Part shown: positions 43,413-52,221 of the stretch, in pieces
Layout: every line of letters starts with the position of its first letter
Position numbering within the stretch: the first letter of the stretch is position 1
Source: Phenylobacterium sp.
GTDB lineage: Bacteria > Pseudomonadota > Alphaproteobacteria > Caulobacterales > Caulobacteraceae
Reading direction: 5' to 3'
Assembly: GCF_030654915.1 (NCBI RefSeq)
Contig: NZ_JAURWM010000388.1
Location: 1-64,000 of the forward strand
Length of the DNA stretch: 64,000 bases
Notes under the pieces: generated by a model
What the model saw: only the letters and a program-made list of their open reading frames with translations
Told to the model about the DNA's origin: nothing
Databases searched by the model: none
Translations under genes and position numbers: made by a program

Positions 43413-44861
43413 ATGACGATGCTTAAGCCCTCACTGACGATATTCGCCATTGGATTGGCGTTGAGCGCCGCGCCAGCCTCCGCCCAGGAGGCGAGCGGAC
43501 CACGCCCTGCGGTTCCGTCGGCCGAAGCCAGGACGGTTGCGGCCTCGCCCCGTCACGCCCTTGCGCAGGCGGCGGGCTTCCGCGCGCTCCACTACTGCAC
43601 CGGCTTGTTCTCATCAGGGATGAGCGAGGCGCTCGTCGAAGCGACCGCGGGCGGCCGTAGCGCGCGGGCCGCCGCCTTGCCTATGAAGATCGACCGTGAA
43701 ACGCGCACCGTGTCGGTCCGCTATCTGCCGGACATGGAGCCCCGCATCGCCGCCTGGCGTCCAAACCTCGGCTGCGTCCAGCTCCCGATCAGCGCGAAAA
43801 TGGAGGCGGTCGGCGCTCTTGCGCCCTGGCCCGCGGACGTCCTAGCCCCAGATCTCGACGCTCGCCCCTGGCCGCTGGGCGATCAGAACGCAGTCGCAAG
43901 GCTGCGCAAACCGCAAGCCGCCCGGCTGGAGCAGGTCCTCGACCAAGCGTTCCTCGGTCAAACCGGCCCCTACAAGGGCTCGACCTGGGGCGTGGTGGTC
44001 ATCAAGGACGGCAAGATCGTCGCCGAGCGCTATGGGCCCGGCTATGGGCCGCACGTCCTGTCCCGCACCAACTCCATGTGCAAGAGCCTCGCCGCCAGCC
44101 TAGTGGGGGTTGGCGTGCGCAAGGGCCTGATCGACCTTCAAAAGAAGGCGCCCTTGAGCGAGTGGACGCGGCCGGGAGATCCTCGCGGCGACATCACCGT
44201 CAATGACCTCCTGCACATGGCGAGCGGCCTCTACACCGAAGCTGCCGGCGATCCTCAGCAGTCCCTCTACAGATCAGGGGCCGCGGCCGCCGAGGTCTCG
44301 GCGCTGAACATGGTCGATGCACGCCCCGGATCGCGGTTCGTCTACGCCGGATCGGACACAATCTTGGCCGTTCGCGCGCTTCGCCAGGCGGTGGGAGATG
44401 ATCACGCCTTCATCAGCTTCCCTCACCGCGAGCTCATGTGGAAGATCGGCATGACGCGGACGCTCATCGAGACCGATTGGAATGGCGACTTCCTGGCCTC
44501 GGGGCAGTGCTGGAGCACGGCGCGCGACTTCGGGCGCTTTGGCCTACTGCATCTGGCGGACGGCAAATGGAACGGCGAACAGATCTTGCCGGCCGGCTGG
44601 GCCAAGTATGTCTCAACGCCCGCGCCCGCCCAACCGCCCGCCCGCGCCACGCCAGGTCCTGCCTATGGCGCGCAGTTCTGGATCTATGGGGGGCTGGAGG
44701 GACTTGCGCTTGACGCCTACAGCCCGGGCGGCGCGCTTGGTCAGTACGCCATGATCATTCCTTCAAGGAACATCGTGGTGGTCCGCCGGGGCCTCGACCA
44801 GGGCGAAGGCTTCAAAATCGCCAAGTTCTCCTCAGACGTCGTCGCAGCTCTGGGGCGCTGA
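43413..44861 (+). CDS. Exported beta-lactamase-fold serine hydrolase (first)
   Basis: This 482-residue protein has a signal peptide (MTMLKPSLTIFAIGLALSAA, cleavage near ASA-QE). An N-terminal extension of about 180 residues precedes the catalytic domain. SxxK is SMCK with Ser221 and Lys224, in LSRTNSMCKSLAASLVGVG; the second motif region is FVYAGSDT and DLLHMASGLY is a family loop. It resembles class C beta-lactamases/EstB-type esterases, such as 6-aminohexanoate-dimer hydrolase relatives. It likely acts in the periplasm on an ester or amide. It is followed 69 bp later by a similar hydrolase. Confidence 0.5.
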   Translation: MTMLKPSLTIFAIGLALSAAPASAQEASGPRPAVPSAEARTVAASPRHALAQAAGFRALHYCTGLFSSGMSEALVEATAGGRSARAAALPMKIDRETRTVSVRYLPDMEPRIAAWRPNLGCVQLPISAKMEAVGALAPWPADVLAPDLDARPWPLGDQNAVARLRKPQAARLEQVLDQAFLGQTGPYKGSTWGVVVIKDGKIVAERYGPGYGPHVLSRTNSMCKSLAASLVGVGVRKGLIDLQKKAPLSEWTRPGDPRGDITVNDLLHMASGLYTEAAGDPQQSLYRSGAAAAEVSALNMVDARPGSRFVYAGSDTILAVRALRQAVGDDHAFISFPHRELMWKIGMTRTLIETDWNGDFLASGQCWSTARDFGRFGLLHLADGKWNGEQILPAGWAKYVSTPAPAQPPARATPGPAYGAQFWIYGGLEGLALDAYSPGGALGQYAMIIPSRNIVVVRRGLDQGEGFKIAKFSSDVVAALGR

Positions 44862-44930
44862 AATGGGGGCGCCGCGCAACCGATCGCCCGCGAGCGGCGG
44901 TGACTTGCTCACCTCTTCGGAGACCGCGGC

Positions 44931-45977
44931 GTGAGCGAGCAAGGCCCCGGCGCCGGCCCCTGGCGCAAGGGCGAACCAGAGGCGCACGGTCTTTCCGCCG
45001 AAGCCCTGAACCGCGCCGCCGATGCGCTCGCCGTCGCAGGCGAGCGACAGGGGTTCGTCGTCATCCGCAACGGCGTCCTGGTATATGAACGCTATTGGCG
45101 GAACGACTATCATCTGGCCTCGCCCGAATGGCGAAACGTGTCGTTCTCGTCGGGCAAGTCCTGGGGCTCGACGATGGTCGGCCTGGCCTACACAAAGGGC
45201 CTCCTGGGGCTCGACGATCTCGCCGCCCGCTATCGCCAACCGGCGGCGTCCGGCCTGAGGCCGGAAACGACAATCCGGCACCTGCTCACCATGACCAGCG
45301 GCGGCACCCTGAACGTCAAGCCGAGCTCTCGACCTCCGCGTCGGCTGGACGACCCAAGGCCGCCCGGCCCCGGGGTTGAGTACGCTTGGGAGAAGGTCGG
45401 CGAGAAGGGCTCACCGCCAGGCTACGGGGTCTCGCTTCCTGCCGGCCAAGCCTTCTACTACGACGGCGCGGCGGCCGATCATCTGGCGGACATCGTTGCG
45501 ACCGCGGCCGGGGTGAGCAGCCATCGCTTCATGATGGAACAGATCGTCTCGCCGCTTGGCTGCGACAATTTCAACTATCAGCCCGAGGGCGTCGATCGGA
45601 ACGACAACGTCCGTTTCGGCGGCTCGATCGTGCTGTCTTGCCGCGACATGGCCAGGCTCGGGCAGCTCTATCTGAACGGCGGCCGCTGGGACGGACGACA
45701 GCTCATCGATGCGGGCTACATCGGTCAGGCCGCCAGCCCGTCCCCGGCCAATCCCAGTTACGGCTTTCTGTGGTGGCTGAACGCCGCCGCTCGGGTTCCA
45801 GCTGCTCCAGCCACGATGTTCTTCGCCGCCGGCGCGCGGGGACAGTTCTGCTTTGTCCTGCCAGACCAGGAGATCGTCATAGCCACGATGGGGTTCGGCG
45901 CGGCTCAACTCTCGGCCGAGGCGGCCTGGGACGCGCTTGGCCCGGTGATTTCGCAGCTGCCGCCCAGCAGCGCCTGA
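44931..45977 (+). CDS. Beta-lactamase-fold serine hydrolase (second)
   Basis: This 348-residue protein starts at GTG 44931 (MSEQGPGAGPWRKGEPEAHG) and has no signal peptide. SxxK is SSGK with Ser73 and Lys76 in VSFSSGKSWGSTMVGLAYTK. The loop RHLLTMTSGGTLN, a FYYDGAAADHLADIVA segment and GFLWWLNAAARVP are as in EstB/6-aminohexanoate-dimer hydrolase relatives. It may be the cytosolic counterpart of the exported hydrolase just upstream, acting on an imported ester or amide. It is convergent with the second IclR gene 13 bp away. Confidence 0.5.
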   Translation: MSEQGPGAGPWRKGEPEAHGLSAEALNRAADALAVAGERQGFVVIRNGVLVYERYWRNDYHLASPEWRNVSFSSGKSWGSTMVGLAYTKGLLGLDDLAARYRQPAASGLRPETTIRHLLTMTSGGTLNVKPSSRPPRRLDDPRPPGPGVEYAWEKVGEKGSPPGYGVSLPAGQAFYYDGAAADHLADIVATAAGVSSHRFMMEQIVSPLGCDNFNYQPEGVDRNDNVRFGGSIVLSCRDMARLGQLYLNGGRWDGRQLIDAGYIGQAASPSPANPSYGFLWWLNAAARVPAAPATMFFAAGARGQFCFVLPDQEIVIATMGFGAAQLSAEAAWDALGPVISQLPPSSA

Positions 45978-45990
45978 GCGTTCTCAATGA

Positions 45991-46725
45991 CTAGGGAGGA
46001 CTGATCTCGCCGATCTCGGCGCAGGCCGTCAATAGCGCCTCGATCGCCTCCTGCAGATGCTCGCCGGTCATTCTGGACTCTCCATTCGACACGGTGATCG
46101 CTGCGATCGGTCGTCCGTCCGGGCCGGAAATGGCCGAGGCGACAGCCAGGACGCGGGCCGTCAGCCCGCCGCTCACCATCGCAAAGCCGTCACGGCGGAC
46201 CTTCGGCAGGTCCTGCATGATCTCGTCGAGCGTCACATCGAGGTCCGGCCGCTCGGCCAGTCCGCGCGAGATGGCGGCCTGCGGCTCGCTCATGGCGCTG
46301 AGGAAAATCCGCCCCGAGGCCGTGACGGCCATTGGCGCGCGGGTGCCGTTGAGTGGGGTGTAGCGGAGCACCCGCGCTGGCGCGACCCGGTCCAGGAAAA
46401 GCACTTCATCGCCCACCGGCACGGTTAGCAAAACCGTATCGAGGGTCAATTGATGGAGCTTTTGCAGGTGCGGCGAAATCATCCGGCGCAGCGCGTTGGT
46501 CGAGATAATCGCCACGCCCAATTCCCACGCCTTGAGCGAAGCGAAATATCGCGCCGTCTCCTCGTCCTTCTGCACGTAGCCAAGCTCGATCAAGGTCCCG
46601 AGCAGGCGATGGACATTGCTCTTCTGGAAGCCGAGCGCCTCGGTCAGGGCGCTCAGCCGCATCGGCCGCTTGGCGCGCGACAACACTTCCAGAACAGCAA
46701 AACCCTTGGCGACAGTGGTGTCCAT
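45991..46725 (-). CDS. IclR-family transcriptional regulator (second)
   Basis: This 244-residue regulator is placed at ATG 46725 (MDTTVAKGFAVLEVLSRAKR); a longer frame begins 48 bp upstream. The winged helix shows MRLSALTEALGFQKSNVHRL, LGTLIELGYVQKDEE, and the effector domain LDTVLLTVPVGDEVLFLDRV, APMAVTASGRIFLSAM, RRDGFAMVSGGLTARVLAVA and PIAAITVSNGE. Two tandem candidate IclR sites lie just upstream. It faces the large TonB receptor, which it likely controls together with itself. Confidence 0.5.
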   Translation of the reverse strand: MDTTVAKGFAVLEVLSRAKRPMRLSALTEALGFQKSNVHRLLGTLIELGYVQKDEETARYFASLKAWELGVAIISTNALRRMISPHLQKLHQLTLDTVLLTVPVGDEVLFLDRVAPARVLRYTPLNGTRAPMAVTASGRIFLSAMSEPQAAISRGLAERPDLDVTLDEIMQDLPKVRRDGFAMVSGGLTARVLAVASAISGPDGRPIAAITVSNGESRMTGEHLQEAIEALLTACAEIGEISPP

Positions 46726-46754
46726 GGAGCCCCCCGAGGCGATGATACCAGCGC

Positions 46755-46797
46755 GTTCCAAATAGTGAAACACTCTGCCTGTTCCATATAATAGAAC
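46755..46797. promoter_or_regulatory. Two tandem IclR-type operator candidates in the IclR/TonB divergent region
   Basis: The 17-mers GTTCCAAATAGTGAAAC (46755-46771) and GTTCCATATAATAGAAC (46781-46797) share a GTTCCA core and AAC end, with centres 26 bp apart. The second is an imperfect palindrome with GTTC/GAAC arms and inner AT matches. The first ends 30 bp upstream of the IclR start, suggesting autoregulation, and both lie about 100 bp upstream of the TonB receptor start. Confidence 0.5.
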
Positions 46798-46890
46798 GAT
46801 AATCTAACATATAGACGACCGGTTTAATCGATGCTTATGATTGCGTAACGGCGGTCAACAATGGCGGTCGATCAACATCAGGGGGGACTC

Positions 46891-49866
46891 ATGCTGAAGT
46901 CCGACTGTCTGCGCGGCGCGTCAGCCGTGGCTATTCTGCTGGGCGCGGGTCTGACGGCGACCAGCGCCTTTGCCCAAACCGGCGAGATCGCCGAAGTCAT
47001 CGTCACTGGCTCGTATATTCGCGGCACCCCCGAGGATGCGGCTCTGCCGGTGGACGTTCTTTCGGCCCAGGACCTGCAAAAGCAGGGCGCGCCCAGCATG
47101 GTCGACATCGTCAAGTCGATCCCCGGCGTCCAGAGCGTGCTCGGAGAAACCAACCAATTCGCCAGCCAAGCCACCACCGGCTCTGGGAACATCAATCTTC
47201 GCGGGCTTGGCGCGGTGCGCACCCTGGTGCTGATGAACGGCAGGCGTCTGGCCAGCTCGCCCGGCGGCTCTGGCGTGGACACCAATCTGCTGCCGACAGC
47301 CGCGATCGGCCGGATCGAGGTCTTGAAGGACGGCGCGGCCGCCACCTACGGTTCGGACGCGATCGGCGGCGTCGTCAACTTCATCACCCGCACCGATCTC
47401 AACGGCCTGGAGCTCAACGGCAGCTACACCGCGATCGACGGTTCGAACGGCGACTACTCCTTGAGCGCGAACTATGGGTGGGTCGGAGATCGCGGCGACG
47501 CGCTGCTGTCCGTCGGATACCGCCACCGCTCGGAGCTGGACACGCTCGAACGCGACTGGGCGGTGAACGACTATCTGGAAAACCCGAACGGCAGCTGGTC
47601 CGGGTTCGGCAATCCGGGCTCCTATGTCTCAGGAACCACCCGGATCATCGACCCCAACTGCACCGCTCTGGGCAACACCTTGGTGACCGCCGCGGCCGGA
47701 ACCCAGAGCTGCTACTTCCAGTTCGGCCGTTTCAACAATCTGGTCGAGACCGAGGACCACTATCAGATCTACGGCCAGATCAATTGGGACCTGACCGACA
47801 AGATCAAGCTGCACGCCGAGGCGCTCTACGCCAGCCATGACGTGCCCCATGAGGGCACCTCGCCGTCGTATGGCCCCACCCAGGCGTTCGGCCCCGGCGC
47901 GGCCTCCGGCTCCTTCATCATTCCGCGTAGCAACCCTGGCCTTTGCGGAACCGCGGGCCTGGCGGCCTGCCTTCCCGGCAGCCTGTTCTCGCAGCTGACG
48001 CCGGCTCAACAGACGGCCGTCAACACGGCCGGCTTTACGGCGGCGAACATCCTGCTCTGGCGCCCCTACGGCGTGGGCGGCAACCCGCTGACCGGAGGCT
48101 CCAAGCCCGACCAGCGGTTCTTCGAGGGCTGGCGCTTCTCGGGCGGCCTCAGCGGCGAGTTCGACAACGGGATCGGCTGGGACGTGGCGGTGACCCACAT
48201 GGTCAACCGCAGCGACATCGTCACCTACGACATTCCCGTTGCGCGGCTCTACTACGCCCTGAACGGCTTGGGCGGTCCCGGCTGTGACACCGACCCGGTG
48301 ACGCCCGGCGTGCAGGGCGGCGTCGCCGGCGTCGGTTCCTGCCTCTACTACAATCCCTTCTCGAGCGGGATCGCCGCCAACGCCGCCAGCGGCGAGACAA
48401 ATCCGAACTTCGTGGCCGGCTCGGCGGCGGCCAACGCCAACAGCCGGGCCATCGGCCAGTGGCTGTTCCAACCGTATGGCTACCAGTCGGAGACGACCCT
48501 AACGGTCGTCGATGCGGTGATGAACGGGCAGCTTTCCATCGATCTTGGAGGTGGCCAAATCGGATGGGCGGCCGGCGCGCAGTACCGCGACAACGGCTTC
48601 AAGCGCGACGTCAACAACATCAACAACATCGCGCTCAACCCCTGCCCCGAAGAGGGCGTCGTCAACTGCGCCACCGGCAAGGGCAACGGCGTCTTCGGCT
48701 TCCTCGGTCCGCTCTCCGAGCAGGACCTCGACGCCTCGGTCTACGCGGCCTTCGGCGAACTGCAGGTCCCCATCACCGAGAGCCTTTCCCTGCAACTGGC
48801 CGTGCGCCACGAAGAGCACGGCGGCGACGTCGGCTCGACCACCAACCCGAAGATCGCCCTGCGGTGGCAGGCCACCGACTGGTTGGCCTTCCGCGCCTCT
48901 GCGGGCACCACCTTCAGGGCGCCGACAACGTCGAACCTGCTGCCCGACGCCAACACCACCCAGGCCTTCATCACCCAGACCAGTGGCTATAGGGCGTTCG
49001 ACACCACCGGAAATCCGGCCCTGAAGCCGGAGACCGCCGACACATTGAACATCGGGGCCCTTGTGCGGTTCGGCGATTTCAGCGCCACGCTCGACTACTG
49101 GTCGTTCGACTTCCAGGACACCATCGAGGCGGAGTCCGGAGCTGGTCTGCTGTCGACGATCTTCCCCAACGGGTCCTCGACGACCTTGCCCAACGGCTGC
49201 GCGAATCCAGCGCTCGCGCCGCTGGTCGCCCGGTTCGTCTTCCAGGGCGGGATCTGCTCGCCGGCCGCCATCCAGCGGGTGAAGCTGACCACGATCAACG
49301 GTACGGGCACCAAGACCTCCGGCGTCGATTTCGCGGCCAATTACCATGCCGGCGATGTCTGGGGCGGGTCGATGAACTTCGGTCTCGATGGATCTTTCTT
49401 GCTCAAGTACGACAGCGGCCCGGCTTTCATCGAAGGCATCCAGGTCGAGGCCGGCCAGAAACTGGCCGGAACCCATGGCGGCACGGCGGGCGGGACATCC
49501 TTCCCAGAGCTGCGCGCCAATCTGTTCGCCGAGTACGCCCGCGACATCCACAATCTGCGGGTGACGCTACGCTACATCGACAGCATGCAAGACGTGCGCG
49601 ACGGGCGGTTCGGCGGGACCAACATCTTCGGGCCTAACGGGGCGGTGTTCGGCTACCTGCTGCCGCAAGGGGCTAAACTCGACGCCTTCATCACCACCGA
49701 CGTCACCTACCGCGTCCATCTGCCGTGGGACACCACGGCCACAGCCACCATAGCCAACCTGTTCGACGCTGATCCGCCGTTCGCCAGGCGCGACCTCAGC
49801 TACGACCCGGCCACGGCCAATCCGCTCGGCCGGACCTACAAGCTGAGCGTCACCAAGCGCTTCTGA
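46891..49866 (+). CDS. Large TonB-dependent receptor of the esterase cluster
   Basis: This 991-residue receptor starts at ATG 46891 behind CAGGGGGG. Signal peptide ends near AFA-QT. The TonB box IAEVIVTGSYIRG is followed by plug motifs: VDVLSAQDLQKQGAPSMVDI, GSGNINLRGLGAVRTLVLMN, RIEVLKDGAAATYGSDAIGG and VVNFITRT. This layout, with a long barrel ending GRTYKLSVTKRF, matches receptors that take up carbohydrates or other non-iron compounds in Caulobacter relatives. It is divergent from the second IclR regulator and followed by a GPH symporter, so it should import the cluster's substrate. Confidence 0.5.
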   Translation: MLKSDCLRGASAVAILLGAGLTATSAFAQTGEIAEVIVTGSYIRGTPEDAALPVDVLSAQDLQKQGAPSMVDIVKSIPGVQSVLGETNQFASQATTGSGNINLRGLGAVRTLVLMNGRRLASSPGGSGVDTNLLPTAAIGRIEVLKDGAAATYGSDAIGGVVNFITRTDLNGLELNGSYTAIDGSNGDYSLSANYGWVGDRGDALLSVGYRHRSELDTLERDWAVNDYLENPNGSWSGFGNPGSYVSGTTRIIDPNCTALGNTLVTAAAGTQSCYFQFGRFNNLVETEDHYQIYGQINWDLTDKIKLHAEALYASHDVPHEGTSPSYGPTQAFGPGAASGSFIIPRSNPGLCGTAGLAACLPGSLFSQLTPAQQTAVNTAGFTAANILLWRPYGVGGNPLTGGSKPDQRFFEGWRFSGGLSGEFDNGIGWDVAVTHMVNRSDIVTYDIPVARLYYALNGLGGPGCDTDPVTPGVQGGVAGVGSCLYYNPFSSGIAANAASGETNPNFVAGSAAANANSRAIGQWLFQPYGYQSETTLTVVDAVMNGQLSIDLGGGQIGWAAGAQYRDNGFKRDVNNINNIALNPCPEEGVVNCATGKGNGVFGFLGPLSEQDLDASVYAAFGELQVPITESLSLQLAVRHEEHGGDVGSTTNPKIALRWQATDWLAFRASAGTTFRAPTTSNLLPDANTTQAFITQTSGYRAFDTTGNPALKPETADTLNIGALVRFGDFSATLDYWSFDFQDTIEAESGAGLLSTIFPNGSSTTLPNGCANPALAPLVARFVFQGGICSPAAIQRVKLTTINGTGTKTSGVDFAANYHAGDVWGGSMNFGLDGSFLLKYDSGPAFIEGIQVEAGQKLAGTHGGTAGGTSFPELRANLFAEYARDIHNLRVTLRYIDSMQDVRDGRFGGTNIFGPNGAVFGYLLPQGAKLDAFITTDVTYRVHLPWDTTATATIANLFDADPPFARRDLSYDPATANPLGRTYKLSVTKRF

Positions 49867-49901
49867 TCGCCACCTCCGCCCCCTCCCCGGCGGACTAAAC
49901 T

Positions 49902-49927
49902 GAGCGCCGCTTTCCGGAGCGGCGCTC
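49902..49927 (+). terminator. Hairpin terminator after the TonB receptor
   Basis: GAGCGCCGCT and AGCGGCGCTC form a perfect 10-bp stem around a 6-base loop, followed by GCTCTTTGT. The short T-run is weak but the position, 35 bp after the stop, fits a terminator. The next gene begins 29 bp later and may have its own promoter or read-through. Confidence 0.5.
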
Positions 49928-49955
49928 GCTCTTTGTCCCGTGCTGGAGTTCCGCA

Positions 49956-51416
49956 GTGAGTAGCCCCAAGGTCGCCCCGCCCCTTCGTCTTGGGACGAAA
50001 CTCCTCTACGCCAGCGGGGCGGTGGCCAACGTCATCAAGCAGCGCGGGATCTCGACCTTCCTGCTGCTGTTCTACAACCAGGTGGTCGGGCTCCCAGCGG
50101 CGACGGTTTCGACCGCGATCATGATCGCGCTGATCTTCGATGCTTTCGTCGATCCGCTGGTCGGGCAGATCTCAGACAACTTCCGATCTCGCTGGGGACG
50201 GCGCCATCCGTTCATCTATGCGGCGGCGGTCCCGGTCTCAGTCGCCTTCTTCATGATCTGGAACCCGCCCCAGGGCTGGGAAGGCGCCGAGCTCTTCACC
50301 TTCCTGCTGATCTGCCTGCTGTCGGTGCGTCTCTTCGACACCTTCTTCGAACTGCCTTCTGCCGCCCTGCTCCCGGAGCTGACCCGCGACTACAATGAGC
50401 GCACCCGCATCATCGCCTGGCGCTCCCTGTTCGGCGTGATCGGAGGCGTGGCCTCAACGCTGCTGGCCTATCAGGTCTTCCTGCGCGAGAACCCCGATGG
50501 CTCGGGCGGCGTCCTCGCCCGCGAGGGCTACTTCGGCTACAGCATCGCGACGGCCATCCTGATCTTCACCTTCATCATGATCTCGGGGCTCGCGACCCAC
50601 CGCCAGATCCCCTATCTCGCCACTCCGCCAAGCCGGAAAATCACACTGGGCGCGATGCTCCGCGAGGTCGGTGCGACCTTGAACAACCGCTCCTTCATCG
50701 TCCTGACCTTGTCGGGAATGTTCCTCTATGTGGCGCTCGGAGCCAAAGGCGCGCTCGAGCTCTATTTCAGCCTTTATTTCTGGGGCTTCACCCAGGCTCA
50801 GCTCTCGCTGTTCACGATCTCGGCGATCTTCGCCAGCGTGATCGGCGTGATGATCGCTCCGTCCTTGGCCGCTCGCCTTGGAAAGAAGCGCACGTCCCTG
50901 ATCACCTTCACCCTGGCCGTGATCGCCGGCATGGCGCCCATTGGCCTGAGGTTGGCCGGGGTCATGCCGCCGAACGGCTCGAGCGCGCTCTTCTGGATCA
51001 TGTTCTTCGACTACATCGTCAACGGCGCGCTTTCGATGATCAACGGGGTGATGTTGAGCTCGATGATCGCCGACGTCGTCGAGGACTCCGAAGTCCGCAC
51101 CGGCCGTCGCTCAGAGGGCTTGCTCAACTCGGCCGATAACCTGTTCAAGAAAATCGTCAGCGGCGTCGGCGTGTTCGTTTCCGGCTGGATCCTCACCCTG
51201 ATCGTCTTTCCCAAGGGCGCTAAGCGCGGGGAAGTCGATCCCGAGATTCTGCAGGGGCTCGGCATGATGTATCTGCCGATCAACGGTGCATTCTACGTCG
51301 CCGCGATCCTTTGCCTGGTTCTCTACAACATCACTCAGCAGTCGCATGAAGAGAACCTGCGCAAGCTGGGCGAGCGCGAATTGGCCGCCGACCCCACCGG
51401 CGGCGGACCACCCTGA
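49956..51416 (+). CDS. GPH-family (MFS-type) cation symporter
   Basis: This 486-residue transporter uses GTG 49956. Twelve membrane helices are expected. Family motifs: [40 protein letters not shown] then [34 protein letters not shown], and [20 protein letters not shown] in the second half. These are typical of glycoside-pentoside-hexuronide symporters, which bring in sugars or related compounds with Na+ or H+. It lies 89 bp after the TonB receptor and provides inner-membrane entry for the cluster. Cargo unknown. Confidence 0.5.
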   Translation: MSSPKVAPPLRLGTKLLYASGAVANVIKQRGISTFLLLFYNQVVGLPAATVSTAIMIALIFDAFVDPLVGQISDNFRSRWGRRHPFIYAAAVPVSVAFFMIWNPPQGWEGAELFTFLLICLLSVRLFDTFFELPSAALLPELTRDYNERTRIIAWRSLFGVIGGVASTLLAYQVFLRENPDGSGGVLAREGYFGYSIATAILIFTFIMISGLATHRQIPYLATPPSRKITLGAMLREVGATLNNRSFIVLTLSGMFLYVALGAKGALELYFSLYFWGFTQAQLSLFTISAIFASVIGVMIAPSLAARLGKKRTSLITFTLAVIAGMAPIGLRLAGVMPPNGSSALFWIMFFDYIVNGALSMINGVMLSSMIADVVEDSEVRTGRRSEGLLNSADNLFKKIVSGVGVFVSGWILTLIVFPKGAKRGEVDPEILQGLGMMYLPINGAFYVAAILCLVLYNITQQSHEENLRKLGERELAADPTGGGPP

Positions 51417-51428
51417 GCGCCTCCTTAA

Positions 51429-51538
51429 GGTGACCGCGCTCCTGAAGTCGGAAGGATTGGACGCCGTCTATCACCTCGACGGCGGCATCTTGAAATACCT
51501 GGAGACGGCCAGCGAACCGACCAGCCTTTGGCAGGGTG
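51429..51538 (+). pseudogene. Stray 110-bp fragment of trhO (rhodanese region)
   Basis: These bases repeat trhO positions 17985-18094 in the same orientation with about six mismatches by hand count, roughly 95% identical. Translated, it gives [20 protein letters not shown] and [12 protein letters not shown], the segment after the active-site loop. It starts 12 bp after the symporter stop and has no start of its own. It is a broken duplicate, 33 kb from the intact gene, probably left by recombination. Confidence 0.5.
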
Positions 51539-51584
51539 CAGGTCGGTGAAGTTAGGGATCCACAAGTGTTCAACTCGTCGGCGC

Positions 51585-51998
51585 CTACTTGGTCGCCGCC
51601 CGGGAAGGATCGGCGATGAGATCACACTTGCCCTCGGTTCGGGGCAGGTTAGACGCGCCCGTCGCGCGCCAGTAGCCTTTGCCGGTCTTATGGTCCACGC
51701 CGATAACGAAGGCCATGCTGGCCGTTGTTATCGAGCCCTCTGACCGCTGCGCGTTAGCGCTGCAGGCCGCTGTCTCGCAGAGATTCACACCAAACTCACG
51801 ATCCCGAGAGTCCCACTCTTGCAGCATGTTGGGTGCGACCCGGAAAATTCGCGGACCCGCGCGAGAGGTCGTCTGAACGCCAGTGCTTCCCAGTTGCGCC
51901 GGTATCTCGCAGCTGAGGAAGTGCGGCGACTGTGACCAGACCGCAGGAGACTGGAGCGCCGCGCAAACTCCCACAAGCAACGAAAGCCAGATCTTCAT
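51585..51998 (-). CDS. Small secreted four-cysteine protein (copy 2 of 2)
   Basis: No family is recognised. The 137-residue protein from ATG 51998 has a signal peptide (MKIWLSLLVGVCAALQSPAV, cleavage near WSQ). It aligns without gaps with the protein at 34065: shared blocks are WSQSP-x-FLSC, GPRIFR, EW-x-SRD-x-EFG, LC-x4-C, ASM and GASNLPR-x-EG-x-C-x-LIADP. Four cysteines of the mature part are conserved. It stands opposite the symporter and trhO fragment, and probably is expressed alone. Likely a periplasmic protein of unknown role. Confidence 0.5.
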   Translation of the reverse strand: MKIWLSLLVGVCAALQSPAVWSQSPHFLSCEIPAQLGSTGVQTTSRAGPRIFRVAPNMLQEWDSRDREFGVNLCETAACSANAQRSEGSITTASMAFVIGVDHKTGKGYWRATGASNLPRTEGKCDLIADPSRAATK

Positions 51999-52176
51999 GG
52001 TCGTGGACCCTTTCGGCCTAAAGCCAAGGTCGCAGTCACGGCCACGCAGAACAATCGGGTCGAATACCGAGGGACCGCTCAGCCTTGCCCCGAGCATGCT
52101 CGCCCCCCACCAAGATGTGGCGCTTGCGACGTAGGCGACGTCGTTGGGACGAGGCGCCTGGCCCAAGCGAGACCGA

Positions 52177-52195
52177 GCGGTCCATCTTGGACCGC
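52177..52195 (-). terminator. Hairpin after the minus-strand TonB receptor
   Basis: GCGGTCC and GGACCGC form a 7-bp stem around ATCTT, 27 bp beyond the stop of the receptor at 52222. There is no T-run, so this is a tentative terminator; it could also lie in the upstream region of the small secreted gene. Confidence 0.5.
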
Positions 52196-52221
52196 CCGAC
52201 CCGCTCGAGGGCTGAGAGAGC

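Noticed and set aside
48499..49551. A 350-residue minus-strand opening inside the large TonB receptor
   Set aside because: Shadow of the receptor; no family motif, no ribosome site, no context.
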